The translations under genes were made by a program, and so were the position numbers. From Candidatus Heimdallarchaeota archaeon LC_3 (GTDB lineage: Archaea > Asgardarchaeota > Heimdallarchaeia > Hodarchaeales > LC-3), in NCBI GenBank assembly GCA_001940645.1, contig MDVS01000144.1, positions 1-64,000 on the forward strand: DNA of 64,000 bases, given 5' to 3'. The notes beneath the pieces were generated by a model. The model was not told where the DNA came from, did no database searches, and worked only from the letters and a program-made list of their open reading frames with translations. Below, one piece after another: positions 55,007-64,000 of this stretch (position 1 is the stretch's first letter; every line of letters starts with the position of its first letter).

Positions 55007-55096
55007 ATCCTGAATATTGGGAATTTTAGAACCTAATTTTTTTTCCAAATCCCTTAAGATTTTCAAATCACCATTCATTTTTGATCGTACCATCAT
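54962..55096 (-). pseudogene. N-terminal fragment of a third LRR gene
   Basis: A 44-codon frame, ATG at 55096 to TAA. It reads MNGDLKILRDLEKKLG then KIPNIQDLSYNSVGHRVDR, and then breaks to FY and a stop. This matches the cap of the LRR protein at 53664-54380 (MNDLKI..., KIPNIQNINYSTVGYRIDR) residue by residue. The repeats themselves are missing. It begins 2 bases downstream of the upstream membrane-protein gene stop, so it was once an operon member. Confidence 0.8.
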
Positions 55097-55097
55097 T

Positions 55098-56696
55098 TTA
55101 CAAATAGGATAAGAAATAAATTATAATCGGTTTTACTCCGTAATTTAATTCCCATCCATCATATTCAAATATTTTCTGAAAAATGATACCATTTTCAGTA
55201 TTAAAATTTAATGGATGATTTAATAAAAATGGAAATTGGAAGTAAACTTCACTAAAAGAAGAATTTTGGGCAACAATAAATTTGATTTTGCTGTTTAGTA
55301 ATTCCTCTAAGGGATTCTCTACTCGGAAAGCACTTGATGGAATCATTTGTGTTATGGATAATCCAGCATAATATGCAATGGTAGGAGAATCTATAAGGAC
55401 TTTTTCATTCAAATAGCCTTCATGTATCATATAGCTTTCTAAGAATGATCCAGCAGATTTAGAGGGAGTTAGTATATAATCTTGACTTGAAATAACTGAG
55501 CTTTGAGAAAAAAAGCTAAAAATTATAAATAAAATAAGCAACAATTTAGAAATACTCTTCAGTCTGTTACTTATATTGAATTCTTTTAATTTTTTCGTTT
55601 TGAAGTAAAAATTAACCATTTTGAAGATATTTAGCCAACAGGGAAGTAAAAGAACAATAATTGAAAGATCTATTAAGACAAAGCGTGGATAATAAATTGG
55701 AATAAGTGAAAAAACAACTGCAGAGCTTATTCTAATAATCGTAATTGTTGTCATGATATTAATAAAAATAAATGATTTTGACCAGTTTTCGTTATCAGAG
55801 AATTTTTCAAATTGTATGTCATTTTTAATTAAAAAATAAATTAGATAAAATATTAAACAACCTGCTAGAGGTATTAAATATCCAATCCACGAAAAATATA
55901 AATCCAAAATTAAAAACAAATGCGGAAGATTTCCTGCAAAATAGCTTTCCCAATTAAGCGCTTTGGATTGATTCGCTATCCATTGTAAGTAATTTTCTGT
56001 GCCAAAAAAGTTCCAAAGACTCCAAATTATGATCCATTGGAGAAAAATTAATAAAGAATAAAAAATCAATAATTTATTTTTAACTTTTTTATGAAATAAA
56101 GCAATTCCAAAAAAAAAACTAAAACCGTAAATCCAAATTTCATATCTTGTAATTATACCAATAATCCAACCAAAGTAAATTAAGTAAAATTTTTCATTAA
56201 TCCATCCCCAAATCATTATTAATATAGCGATTATTGCCAAATTTTCAGGCATGTTGAAATTACTAAAGATAACAAACCATGGGAATAGCATAATAAGTAA
56301 TGCACTTGAGAAAGAAAAAAAGTAATTTTTTGTAATCTTGAAAACTATGTCAGACACTAAAAGCACAATAATTGAACCTAAAATTACATTTGCTAATTCA
56401 AGAATTTCGATCGTATTTATTCTAGTGATGAACAACAGAAATGATCCAAAGTAATGGAAGCCAGGTAACCAAAGATAGTGATTTGATTTGAAATCAGTAT
56501 ATATGAACGAATTTTCTAATGTTCCTAGACTAATGTAGAAATGATGATAAGAGTCGTCATAAAAATCCTGAAATCCAAACAAAGAGTATAAAGATATTAT
56601 TAAAAACGAAAGAATAAATATTAACAATAAATAGAAATTGTAATGATAGAAATACTTTTCAAATTGGCTTTGATTAATCGGTATATAGTCTCTCAT
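55098..56696 (-). CDS. GT-C-type membrane glycosyltransferase
   Basis: 532 residues, about 12 hydrophobic helices. The first outer loop has YDDSYHHFYISLG, the acidic pair expected for PMT/ArnT-like lipid-phosphosugar-using GT-C enzymes, and then HYLWLPGFHYFG, shared with the partial gene at 63280 (SGDTYHRWF, WLPGF). The C-terminal 100 residues form an outer domain (ESYMIHEGYLNEKVLIDSP). It would move sugar from polyprenyl phosphate to a lipid or protein at the outer face of the membrane. Confidence 0.75.
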   Translation of the reverse strand: MRDYIPINQSQFEKYFYHYNFYLLLIFILSFLIISLYSLFGFQDFYDDSYHHFYISLGTLENSFIYTDFKSNHYLWLPGFHYFGSFLLFITRINTIEILELANVILGSIIVLLVSDIVFKITKNYFFSFSSALLIMLFPWFVIFSNFNMPENLAIIAILIMIWGWINEKFYLIYFGWIIGIITRYEIWIYGFSFFFGIALFHKKVKNKLLIFYSLLIFLQWIIIWSLWNFFGTENYLQWIANQSKALNWESYFAGNLPHLFLILDLYFSWIGYLIPLAGCLIFYLIYFLIKNDIQFEKFSDNENWSKSFIFINIMTTITIIRISSAVVFSLIPIYYPRFVLIDLSIIVLLLPCWLNIFKMVNFYFKTKKLKEFNISNRLKSISKLLLILFIIFSFFSQSSVISSQDYILTPSKSAGSFLESYMIHEGYLNEKVLIDSPTIAYYAGLSITQMIPSSAFRVENPLEELLNSKIKFIVAQNSSFSEVYFQFPFLLNHPLNFNTENGIIFQKIFEYDGWELNYGVKPIIIYFLSYL

Positions 56697-56844
56697 TCAA
56701 ATTTCTTTCTTTTAAAATGTTTTAATTTCCTTTTAGGTTGTTTTGTATTATCTAAATTCTTTTAATTTCTTAACATTAAAAATTTATCAAAAAACATTAA
56801 GAATTCTCATTAAAATTCTGATAAAGGATTGAAGTGTAATTACA

Positions 56845-57609
56845 TTGATAAAGATTGATAAAAGGATAATTTTTCTTATAACATTGCCTTTTTTTATTCT
56901 TTTTATATTTTTACTTCCAAAATTCTATCCGATAGAAATATCGGATCCTGAAAGAATTAGCCTATATTTATTAGACGATTATTCTTTATCTATTTATTCA
57001 GACTCATATCCATATAATGGAAAACTCTCAACAATTCAAAAAGGTTTGATTTTAGAAAATTCTTCATTTGAGTTAGTAGGTGAAGGAGTTGGGTTTGGAA
57101 ATCCAATTTTGTTAATAAATGATACTCTAATATTGTCTAATAAATCAGAAATAACTAAAATAAGTCAGAATCATATTAAAAAAACTTTTTTTCTTAACGT
57201 CATAGATATAAGTACAGATTTTGTTGCTAAATATTTATTGATTGATGATTTTGGGACTATAATCATTAATTATATTAAAATTAATGATACATCAATAAAA
57301 ATTAATATTGAACCTAATATAACAAAAACTGTTGATTATTTAATTATTGGAAATGAATTAAGTTCAAATTTTTCTATTTATAGAGATTCAGAGGGTTATT
57401 TTTTAAATTCAATTCCTATATGGAATGGAACCTTAGCAGAGAAAACCTGCTTTTCTGACACTAACATAGAATTTTGTGTTCATTCTGATCTTAAGGAAAA
57501 ATATTTTGGACGCGAATTAAGAGGTTCTTACCTTGATTGGGCAGGAGTTAGTTTATTTCTTAATCAAATAATGAAATTTGAATTTCTAGTCACTTTTACT
57601 TTTTTTTAA
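56845..57609 (+). CDS. membrane-anchored extracytoplasmic protein, unknown
   Basis: 254 residues starting at TTG 56845. Residues 8-28 form a membrane helix (IIFLITLPFFILFIFLLP). The rest is strand-like with many Asn-x-Ser/Thr sites (NSSFE, NDTLI, NKSEI, NFSIY, NGTLA) and probably lies outside the cell. The two Cys (KTCFSDTNIEFCVH) could form a disulfide. Located within a glycosylation cluster; possible acceptor or accessory. No family recognised. Confidence 0.5.
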   Translation: MIKIDKRIIFLITLPFFILFIFLLPKFYPIEISDPERISLYLLDDYSLSIYSDSYPYNGKLSTIQKGLILENSSFELVGEGVGFGNPILLINDTLILSNKSEITKISQNHIKKTFFLNVIDISTDFVAKYLLIDDFGTIIINYIKINDTSIKINIEPNITKTVDYLIIGNELSSNFSIYRDSEGYFLNSIPIWNGTLAEKTCFSDTNIEFCVHSDLKEKYFGRELRGSYLDWAGVSLFLNQIMKFEFLVTFTFF

Positions 57610-57619
57610 ATTTTTTCAA

Positions 57620-59104
57620 TCAATTTTGTATTAAGACTTCCCTCCTTTGATTTCTTTGTTTAAATAGGAAATTTATCTCACTGATTTTGTGTTTAATTCC
57701 TAAATATGCAACCCAAAAAAATCCAAGCACAAAAATAGTGATATAAGGAATTACGATATACCTACCAGTCATTATGGTTAAATAAATTCCATAAAGACCA
57801 ATAATCCCAAGAAAAACCTCAACTATTATATTGAAATTATTACTTGTTAGGTAACCGACTCTGTTAATGCCTTTTTTGGGGGTTCTTTTGAATTCCCCTT
57901 CTGATTTATACAACCCATTGAAAGCAGCTAACCCGGTATTATAAGATAATCCCGCACCCAGAATTGTTAAGAAAATTATAAGATAAAGTGTTTTTAATTT
58001 CGAATATCCTAATTCTAAAGCCGAAATTATGTACATAGATGGAGCAGCTATCGCCAACAGTGCAAATAATAATCCTATACTAAGTATAGCAAAAATTTGT
58101 TTTTCAATTAAGAAAATAGACGATAAAAATAAAGTGAACATAAAGAATTGGATGAAATATCCGAAATGATGAAAAGTAGATTCAATTTTTTGAGTAAGGT
58201 TAAAATTATCGGATTGCCACACATTATATAGATTTTTTCGGGAAGATTGTACAGATCCTATAGCCCATCGGTGCTGTTGCTGTTTGAAAGAGAAAATATC
58301 ACTAGGGATTTCTCCTAGACACACAACATTTTGTAGATATTTAAAATCCCATCCTTTAATATGAGCTCTGTAAGAGAGATCAAGATCCTCAGCTAATATT
58401 CTTCCATCCCATCCTCCTGAATCTAGTATACATTCTTTCTTCCATATACCACACGTTCCATTGAAATTAATTACCTTAAAAGTTGATCTAACATTTTGTT
58501 CCACGATAAAATGTCCATCGATACCTAAAGCAACACATTTTGTCAACAAAGATTCGTTCGGGTTTTGATGCCCCCAACGTGTTTGAATACAACCTAGATT
58601 TTCATTCTTAATAAAATAAGGAACAGTTTCTTTTAAAAACTCCTTATTAGGCATAAAATCAGCATCAAAGATAGCAATGTATTCTCCATCAGCTGATATC
58701 AATCCATTATTTAAAGCCCCAGCTTTGTAATTAGTTCTGTGGGTTCTAACTACATGAGAAATATTAAATCCTTCGTCAGATAATTTTGCTACAATTTTTC
58801 TAACTAAAGATACAGTTTCGTCACTTGAATCGTCTAAAATTTGTAATTGCAATTTTTCTTTTGGATATTCTAGCTGAATTAGATTTGAAATAACATTTTC
58901 AATTACAAATTTTTCATTATAAATAGGAATCTGTATAGTTACTTTTGGGTAGTTGTTAATAATTGGTATTTTTTCTGATTTCCTGTATTCTTCTCTGTTT
59001 TTTTGATATATTCTTATTACAAAAAAATAATGGATTCCAAACAGAAATAACACAAATTGAGATGTAAGGAACAAAAATAACAGGATTATATCAATAATAT
59101 TCAT
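57620..59104 (-). CDS. cellulose-synthase-like processive glycosyltransferase, family 2
   Basis: 494 residues. N-terminal helix, then a GT2 catalytic domain: DDSSDETV (D91/D92), DADFMP (147-149), LAEDLDLSYRAH with catalytic D240, and QQHRW (276-280) of the Q-x-x-R-W motif. Four to five C-terminal helices follow. Members of this group make beta-glucans, mannans or glycolipids on the cytoplasmic face. It reads leftwards, 13 bases before the nucleotidyltransferase gene's 3' end. Confidence 0.9.
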   Translation of the reverse strand: MNIIDIILLFLFLTSQFVLFLFGIHYFFVIRIYQKNREEYRKSEKIPIINNYPKVTIQIPIYNEKFVIENVISNLIQLEYPKEKLQLQILDDSSDETVSLVRKIVAKLSDEGFNISHVVRTHRTNYKAGALNNGLISADGEYIAIFDADFMPNKEFLKETVPYFIKNENLGCIQTRWGHQNPNESLLTKCVALGIDGHFIVEQNVRSTFKVINFNGTCGIWKKECILDSGGWDGRILAEDLDLSYRAHIKGWDFKYLQNVVCLGEIPSDIFSFKQQQHRWAIGSVQSSRKNLYNVWQSDNFNLTQKIESTFHHFGYFIQFFMFTLFLSSIFLIEKQIFAILSIGLLFALLAIAAPSMYIISALELGYSKLKTLYLIIFLTILGAGLSYNTGLAAFNGLYKSEGEFKRTPKKGINRVGYLTSNNFNIIVEVFLGIIGLYGIYLTIMTGRYIVIPYITIFVLGFFWVAYLGIKHKISEINFLFKQRNQRREVLIQN

Positions 59105-59117
59105 TAATCATCACTAA

Positions 59118-60071
59118 TTACAAAGTTATATCTTGAAAAACTTCATATGGAAATTTTAATTGTGCAATTTTTTTATAGTGGGTCTTTGCAATTGTATTTT
59201 TTCTTCTCTTCCAATGAACGAAGTTGAATAGTAACCAAGAAAATTTATAGGCTAGTATTTCTAAAAATCTTTTTGAAAAATGATTGTTTCCTAAAATTTT
59301 TAATAATTTTCCAATTAAATTTAGTCTTTTTGCTTTAGGTAAACCACTTTTTTGTCTTCGATATAATTGGGGAAACATTTCCTTCAACCAAAAGCCATTT
59401 TTTTCTAAAATTTTGTCGAAATATTGGTCTGGATTATACAGAACTTTTGATAAAACTAATTCAAACCCCATACTCATATCTTGACGACTGAAGGGTAAAG
59501 ATTGTGATTCCCACCAAACAACATTAACACAAATTAATTTTTCAACTGGAAGTCCCGTTCTTGCTGTTAATGTTGCACTTCTTTTTTTAAATATAATAGA
59601 GTATTTTATCCCAAGTAATATTGCTATTAACCAAGTTATGTATTTTGTTCCAGTTCTACAGAAAACATTGAAATCAATATCATCCTCAGATTGATATCCA
59701 CCAGTTGCAAGAGATCCTGATAATAAAATACATTTCACAAAAGGACAGAACTGTAAAAATTCTTGAACGAATTGAATAGCAATTAGATTCGCCTTAGATT
59801 TACTAATACGATGATTAAGTTTTCTTTCTACGCTTTTTTTTATTAATGTCTCTTTCTTTTCTAAATTATCAGGAATTATTAAATTATTTCGAATTTTTAA
59901 ATATGGAAGAGTTTTTAATAGTAGTTGTTCAGTAATTTTAACATTATTGTATCCAATAAGGTATTTATTAAGTTCCTTTAATGTTAACAAATAATCTCGG
60001 TTCAATGCTAGCATTATTGTTTCATTAATATTTTTTATTTCGGATGTTGAGAGTTTAGAGTTAATTAGCAT
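59118..60071 (-). CDS. nucleotidyltransferase-fold protein
   Basis: 317 residues. The Pol-beta-like core has GSLATGGYQSEDDIDF (Gly-Ser, then D131-x-D133), preceded by a helical N-terminal region (1-100) and followed by a helical C-terminal region rich in Lys/Arg and aromatic residues. Standalone proteins like this occur in glycan clusters. Substrate and reaction unknown. Part of a leftward run (60821 to 57620) with the two GT2 genes. Confidence 0.75.
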   Translation of the reverse strand: MLINSKLSTSEIKNINETIMLALNRDYLLTLKELNKYLIGYNNVKITEQLLLKTLPYLKIRNNLIIPDNLEKKETLIKKSVERKLNHRISKSKANLIAIQFVQEFLQFCPFVKCILLSGSLATGGYQSEDDIDFNVFCRTGTKYITWLIAILLGIKYSIIFKKRSATLTARTGLPVEKLICVNVVWWESQSLPFSRQDMSMGFELVLSKVLYNPDQYFDKILEKNGFWLKEMFPQLYRRQKSGLPKAKRLNLIGKLLKILGNNHFSKRFLEILAYKFSWLLFNFVHWKRRKNTIAKTHYKKIAQLKFPYEVFQDITL

Positions 60072-60095
60072 GATAATCTGCCTTTAAATAACCTG

Positions 60096-60821
60096 TCAAT
60101 TGTTTATCGGGAAAAAGTTTAATAGAAATTGCTTGAAAATTTTTAAACTATCTTTTCTAATTTCAAGTTTTGATTTACTTTCTTTGTGTCTTAAATAATA
60201 ATTGATGGGTATTTCGATAATTGAATATTGAGATTTCGAAGCTCTAAGTAATATATCTAAGGCATATTCCATTCCAGTTGCATTGGATAAGTTAAAAAAC
60301 CTTTTTTTCTTAAAAACCCGAAAACCTGATTGAGTATCTTGAATTGGTAGTTTGAAAAAAATTCTAACGAAAAGTGAAAGTAGTTTATTACCTATTAAAT
60401 TGACACTACTAAATGAAGAATGATTTTTTTTAAATTTCAGTCTATTTCCAATAATGAGATCGTATTTTAAAGATAATTTTAACATGAAAGGTAATTTGGA
60501 TAAGTCATACGTGTTATCTCCATCAAAAATTGCAATAAAATCGCCTTTTGAGTGATAAATTCCAGCTTGTAAAGCTCTCCCATAACCTTTTTTTTTTTCA
60601 TAAATGATTCTTACTGGAAATTTCCTTGATTTCTTTAAAGTTTGATCAGTGCTTCCGTTATCAACAATGATTACCTCAATTTTTTCGTCATTTTTAATGA
60701 TGTTAAATAAATTTCTTAAAGTTTCAACAATTGTAAATTCTTCATTAAGAACAGGAATGATAATTGAGTATAATATTTGTTTGTTGGTATTCATATTAAA
60801 TTCTTTCCTATATTTTAACAC
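60096..60821 (-). CDS. dolichol-phosphate mannosyltransferase-like glycosyltransferase, family 2
   Basis: 241 residues. GT2 markers: SIIIPVLNEEFTIVETL, IIVDNGSTDQT, AIFDGDNTYDLS, and GNRLKFKKN, with DTQSGFRVFKK further on. This matches DPM1-type polyprenyl-phosphate sugar transferases without a membrane anchor. It would load the lipid carrier used by the GT-C enzymes of this cluster. The start overlaps the end of the radical SAM gene by 7 bases. Confidence 0.88.
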   Translation of the reverse strand: MLKYRKEFNMNTNKQILYSIIIPVLNEEFTIVETLRNLFNIIKNDEKIEVIIVDNGSTDQTLKKSRKFPVRIIYEKKKGYGRALQAGIYHSKGDFIAIFDGDNTYDLSKLPFMLKLSLKYDLIIGNRLKFKKNHSSFSSVNLIGNKLLSLFVRIFFKLPIQDTQSGFRVFKKKRFFNLSNATGMEYALDILLRASKSQYSIIEIPINYYLRHKESKSKLEIRKDSLKIFKQFLLNFFPINN

Positions 60822-62305
60822 TGAATTGGCATAGGGTCCACAGGGAGCTCATCCAATTCATCACCATCAATATGGTTTGATAACTTAGGGCCCGATAATC
60901 TGGATAAAAATTCAAGAGACTTCACAGTACATAAATAAGCTCCAGTATCCAATATTTTTGATAAAATATTTTTATGCTTTGTATGAAATCTGCTGGTATA
61001 ATAATTTAGGTACAACCCTCTTATAGCCCATTTATAAAACTGATTTGAGTATTCAGATGTGAAAAGTAATTTGTTGTCTAATGATTGGTCCCATTGATTT
61101 TGATTTATTAATAACATATTATTGTCTACTAAATCTTGAAAAAATTTTGTTTTTGGTAGTGGATATGCGATACTAATTCCAAATTTATCTGGATTTAGCT
61201 CTCTTAGTATTTTCAATGTTTTTTTAATATCTTTGACTGTTTCTGGGGGGTATCCTAACATTAGAAACCATGATTGCATCAACTTTAATTTTTTCATAAT
61301 TTTAGAAGATTTGTAGATATCAGAAACTCTTATTTGTTTGTTCATAGCATTTAATATTCGTTGTGAACCTGATTCTACACCATAGTAAATTAATTGGAGT
61401 CCAGCTTTTTTCATGACAGTTAGTAATTCACTATCTACTCTATCAACCCGTGTCAAGCATTCAAATGGGATCCTAACATCTCTTTCAATCATTGAACTAA
61501 AAAGGGCCATTGATCTTTTTCTATGAACTGTTAAGATATCATCAACAAATCTTAAAGCATCAACCTTATATTTATCTTTTAATTCAATAATCTCATCAAT
61601 TACGTTATCAACAGAGCGATATCGATATTTCCTACCAAATGATAAATCCCTTGCACACCATGTACAAGAATAAGGACATCCTCGCGCGGTAATAATGCTT
61701 GAATAAAAAATTTTATGGTGTTTTTTCCATACTTCAGAATATTCAGAAATATTAAGCAAAGTCCTATCTGGAAAAGGGATAGAATCTAAATGTGTAATTA
61801 ACGGTCTTGAATGAGTGATTATTGTTTGGTTATTAAATTTATAAGTGATACCAGCAATGTCGCTAATTTTCATTTCATTCTTACCTAAATAGTGATTAAA
61901 AACTTCAACAGCAGTCTCTTCACCTTCACTTAGTACTACGCAATTAACTCCTGCATCTAAAAATGATTTTGAATTCATAGTTGGCCCAGGACCACCAACA
62001 ACTATAGGAATATCAAGAACATCCTTTATTGTTTTAATAAATTTAAGAGTTTTATTCTCTGTAATTGTATTTGTAGTAATGCCAACTAAGTCAGGTTTGA
62101 ATGTTTCGAGCATTTTTAAAAACGCATTCAAACCTGGATTAAAGGTAGCATCGAACATTCTAATGTCATCATTTTGTAAACCATTTTCTTTTAAAGAAGA
62201 AGAAATATATAATATACCAAGGGGTGGATATGGTTTCATTTGTCTTCTTTCCCAAGGATCCTCTTCCAATGTATAAACACTTGATAATAATATTTTGGAC
62301 TTCAT
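60815..62305 (-). CDS. B12-binding radical SAM protein
   Basis: 496 residues. A cobalamin-binding Rossmann domain lies at the N-terminus (about 1-150: PPLGILYISSSLKENG, VGITTNTITENKTL, VVGGPGPTMNSKSF). The radical SAM cluster is GCPYSCTWCARD with C210, C214 and C217, then RFVDDILTVHR. A tail with EYSNQFYKWAIRGLYLNYYTSR follows. Such enzymes alkylate or methylate unactivated carbons, here possibly a lipid or sugar. First gene of the leftward glycosylation run. Confidence 0.88.
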   Translation of the reverse strand: MKSKILLSSVYTLEEDPWERRQMKPYPPLGILYISSSLKENGLQNDDIRMFDATFNPGLNAFLKMLETFKPDLVGITTNTITENKTLKFIKTIKDVLDIPIVVGGPGPTMNSKSFLDAGVNCVVLSEGEETAVEVFNHYLGKNEMKISDIAGITYKFNNQTIITHSRPLITHLDSIPFPDRTLLNISEYSEVWKKHHKIFYSSIITARGCPYSCTWCARDLSFGRKYRYRSVDNVIDEIIELKDKYKVDALRFVDDILTVHRKRSMALFSSMIERDVRIPFECLTRVDRVDSELLTVMKKAGLQLIYYGVESGSQRILNAMNKQIRVSDIYKSSKIMKKLKLMQSWFLMLGYPPETVKDIKKTLKILRELNPDKFGISIAYPLPKTKFFQDLVDNNMLLINQNQWDQSLDNKLLFTSEYSNQFYKWAIRGLYLNYYTSRFHTKHKNILSKILDTGAYLCTVKSLEFLSRLSGPKLSNHIDGDELDELPVDPMPIQC

Positions 62306-62459
62306 AAAATAATTCTTTAATCCTTGGAATTCTTTATTGAATTAATTTTTAAACAGAAATACTTGAAGGTTTAGAAATGATAATATTGAAATTTATGGTT
62401 TAATTTAAAAATTTCCTCTAAATTACAAAATGTCATAAAAAATAATAGAGCAAATAATC

Positions 62460-63266
62460 ATGGAGAATAATGAATTTTTAATTCGTGAGGCATTTAATTC
62501 GATTAGTTCAAATTATAGATATGAAAATGATAATTATTTTACTTTTTTGTTAAGGAGTCAAACTAGAAACTTAGTTTCAAAGTATACCTCTTCATATAAA
62601 GGACAAAAAAGGTGTTTAGAAATTGGTTCTGGAACAGGAGAAGACACTTTATGGTTTTTAGAAAACAATTGGGAAATTTTGAGTACAGATATTTCTCCTA
62701 AAATGTGTGATGAAATATCTAGCATTGTTAAAAAAAGATATAACAGAATCCCTTCAACTTTAAGAATTTTACCTTGGAGCACTGTTGATATTAAAAAAAA
62801 CCTAGAATCATTAGACCAGTCATTTAATTTAATTTATTCATCAATGGGCGCTCTAAATTGTGATTTTAATTTAAAAAGCTTTTTTAATAGTGTTCACAAA
62901 TCTCTCGCACAAGATGGATTAATTGTTATTAGTGTTATGAACCGTTTTAGTTTTTGGGTCATTTTAAGAAATATTATCAAAAAAAGAAAAATTCAACTTC
63001 CTAATTCTATTGAATTAGTTTCTGTTGGCTCATTCAAAGTTCCCACAATGTTTTATAATTTGGAAGACTTTAAGAGTATAATTCAAGATCATTTTCGAAT
63101 AATTGAAATTTTTTCAAATCCATGTTTGCTGCTTCCACCAATTTTTTTCAAAAATGTAAAAAAATCGAAATTTCTAAAGTTATTATCAAAATTTGATTTC
63201 TTTTGTAAGTATACTAGACTTAAAAACTTTGGAGATCATATCATTGTAGTAGCAAGGAAAAAATAG
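62460..63266 (+). CDS. SAM-dependent methyltransferase
   Basis: 268 residues. Class I motif CLEIGSGTGEDTLWF, then TDISPKMCDEI and SSMGALNCDFN. The C-terminal part (WVILRNIIKKRKIQLP) is basic and may contact a membrane or nucleic acid. The start ATG at 62460 has no strong ribosome site. It is divergent from the radical SAM gene and 14 bases upstream of the partial GT-C gene, which has AGGAGG. Confidence 0.82.
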   Translation: MENNEFLIREAFNSISSNYRYENDNYFTFLLRSQTRNLVSKYTSSYKGQKRCLEIGSGTGEDTLWFLENNWEILSTDISPKMCDEISSIVKKRYNRIPSTLRILPWSTVDIKKNLESLDQSFNLIYSSMGALNCDFNLKSFFNSVHKSLAQDGLIVISVMNRFSFWVILRNIIKKRKIQLPNSIELVSVGSFKVPTMFYNLEDFKSIIQDHFRIIEIFSNPCLLLPPIFFKNVKKSKFLKLLSKFDFFCKYTRLKNFGDHIIVVARKK

Positions 63267-63279
63267 GAGGAAGTTCTGG

Positions 63280-64000
63280 ATGAATCTTAAAAATTCTATT
63301 TCAATTGAAAATAATAGATTAAATTATACCAAGTTAGGAATCATATTCATTACTTTATTATTTTTTATTTTCGGACTCCTTATTAGGTTGGAGTTTGGTC
63401 TGAATTTTGATATTAGTGGTGATACATACCACCGATGGTTTATTTCAGCATATACACTAGAAACAGGTAATTATGTAGATCAATTTGCAAATAGGATTGA
63501 AATATCGTGGTTACCAGGATTTGACATAATATCAATCATTTTTATTTTTATCTTTGGTAATAACAGTATTAACTATCTGAAAATCTTTAATATTGTATTA
63601 AATTTTTGTTCTATTTTGTTATTCATCTATTTTTACTCACACTACAACAACGTCCTTAAGTTTACCTCAATGAAGTCAATTGTATTCATATTTTTGTGGA
63701 TGAATCCTTATTTCATTCTGATTTCAGTGTCTGCTTTACCAGAAATGTTAATGCTATTTCTCTTCTTATTAATTTTAACAGTTTTATATCAGAAAAACAT
63801 AGAAAAACCTAATAATAAGATGGTTTTAAGTATTTCAATGTTAATATTGTTTTCTGGTCTTATCAAAATAGAACTATGGATCGGAATGTTATTATTAATA
63901 AGTTTTTTTGTTATCTTTCAAAAAAAAGATCCCAAATATTTGTCAAAACGAATATACTTACTTATAATTACCTTTTCAATTTTACTTGGAACAATTTGGT
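63280..64000 (+). CDS. GT-C-type membrane glycosyltransferase, C-terminus beyond window
   Basis: The 240 codons seen run into the window edge. ATG at 63280 with AGGAGG at 63265-63270, nine bases upstream. An N-terminal polar segment is followed by about five helices. The first outer loop reads DISGDTYHRWFISAY and then SWLPGFDI, resembling the GT-C gene at 55098-56696 (DDSYHHF, WLPGF). Acidic residue D in GDTYHRW probably corresponds to the catalytic base. Family inferred from this shared layout. Confidence 0.7.
   Translation, partial: MNLKNSISIENNRLNYTKLGIIFITLLFFIFGLLIRLEFGLNFDISGDTYHRWFISAYTLETGNYVDQFANRIEISWLPGFDIISIIFIFIFGNNSINYLKIFNIVLNFCSILLFIYFYSHYNNVLKFTSMKSIVFIFLWMNPYFILISVSALPEMLMLFLFLLILTVLYQKNIEKPNNKMVLSISMLILFSGLIKIELWIGMLLLISFFVIFQKKDPKYLSKRIYLLIITFSILLGTIW

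Noticed and set aside
1..64000. CRISPR array, insertion sequence or prophage
   Set aside because: No regularly spaced direct repeats, no intact transposase or integrase and no phage structural gene were seen.

Overview
The window is AT-rich, gene-dense prokaryotic DNA that reads as archaeal. Ribosome binding sites are of the GGAGG and GGTGA kinds. The one promoter I can place has a TATA element rather than bacterial -35/-10 boxes. There is a TrmB-type regulator, archaeal-style secreted proteins with a C-terminal membrane anchor followed by Lys/Arg, and a menaquinone-type prenyltransferase and methyltransferase. An Smc5/6-like ATPase, a separate KITE-like winged-helix protein and several leucine-rich-repeat (LRR) proteins point towards an Asgard archaeon, perhaps Heimdallarchaeia-like. 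That placement is an inference; no rRNA or tRNA gene was found to anchor it.

Layout. 1-10.9 kb: a LivFGHMK-type ABC importer flanked by acyl-chain enzymes (two FabH-like ketosynthases with altered catalytic residues, an alpha/beta hydrolase, an acyl-CoA ligase and a MaoC hydratase), plausibly uptake and CoA-dependent processing of an organic acid. 10.9-13.6 kb: a MOSC protein, then a small operon (SRPBCC protein interrupted by a stop codon, membrane protein, TrmB-like regulator) whose TATA box lies between two copies of the same 19-bp inverted repeat. 13.7-20.1 kb: a MacB/LolD-type export system (FtsX-like permease and two ATPases, one fused to an AbrB-like domain), with a KITE-like gene upstream and a duplicated scrap of that gene plus a Cys-rich protein downstream.

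20.7-30.1 kb: a BMP-family ABC importer (binding protein, double ATPase, two permeases) interleaved with all three subunits related to E. coli AllF/AllG/AllH (FdrA, YlbE, YlbF), the oxamate carbamoyltransferase, plus a 58-residue FdrA-domain protein. This looks like a purine-ureide or oxamate catabolic locus. It seems by eye richer in G+C than its surroundings and may be acquired. 30.4-38.3 kb: an Smc6-like ATPase with an uncharacterised partner, a TPR protein, a NUDIX hydrolase and an AzlC/AzlD amino-acid exporter whose AzlD has no standard start codon. 38.9-45.8 kb: a polyferredoxin membrane protein, a UbiE/MenG methyltransferase, a DUF885-like protein without its metal site, and a flavin-barrel/UbiA fusion.

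45.9-55.1 kb: a giant RNB-domain ribonuclease-like protein, two LRR genes, and a scar where a truncated nucleoside phosphorylase meets an antisense fragment of a third LRR gene. 55.1-64 kb: a surface-glycan or lipid-glycosylation cluster (two GT-C membrane proteins, a cellulose-synthase-like GT2, a dolichol-phosphate-mannose-synthase-like GT2, a nucleotidyltransferase, a B12/radical SAM enzyme and a methyltransferase).

The most promising points are the Smc6-like operon with a KITE-like gene in the same window, the archaeal AllFGH locus, the ABC-ATPase/AbrB fusion, the flavin-barrel/UbiA fusion, the twin operators around the TrmB operon and the antisense junction scar.
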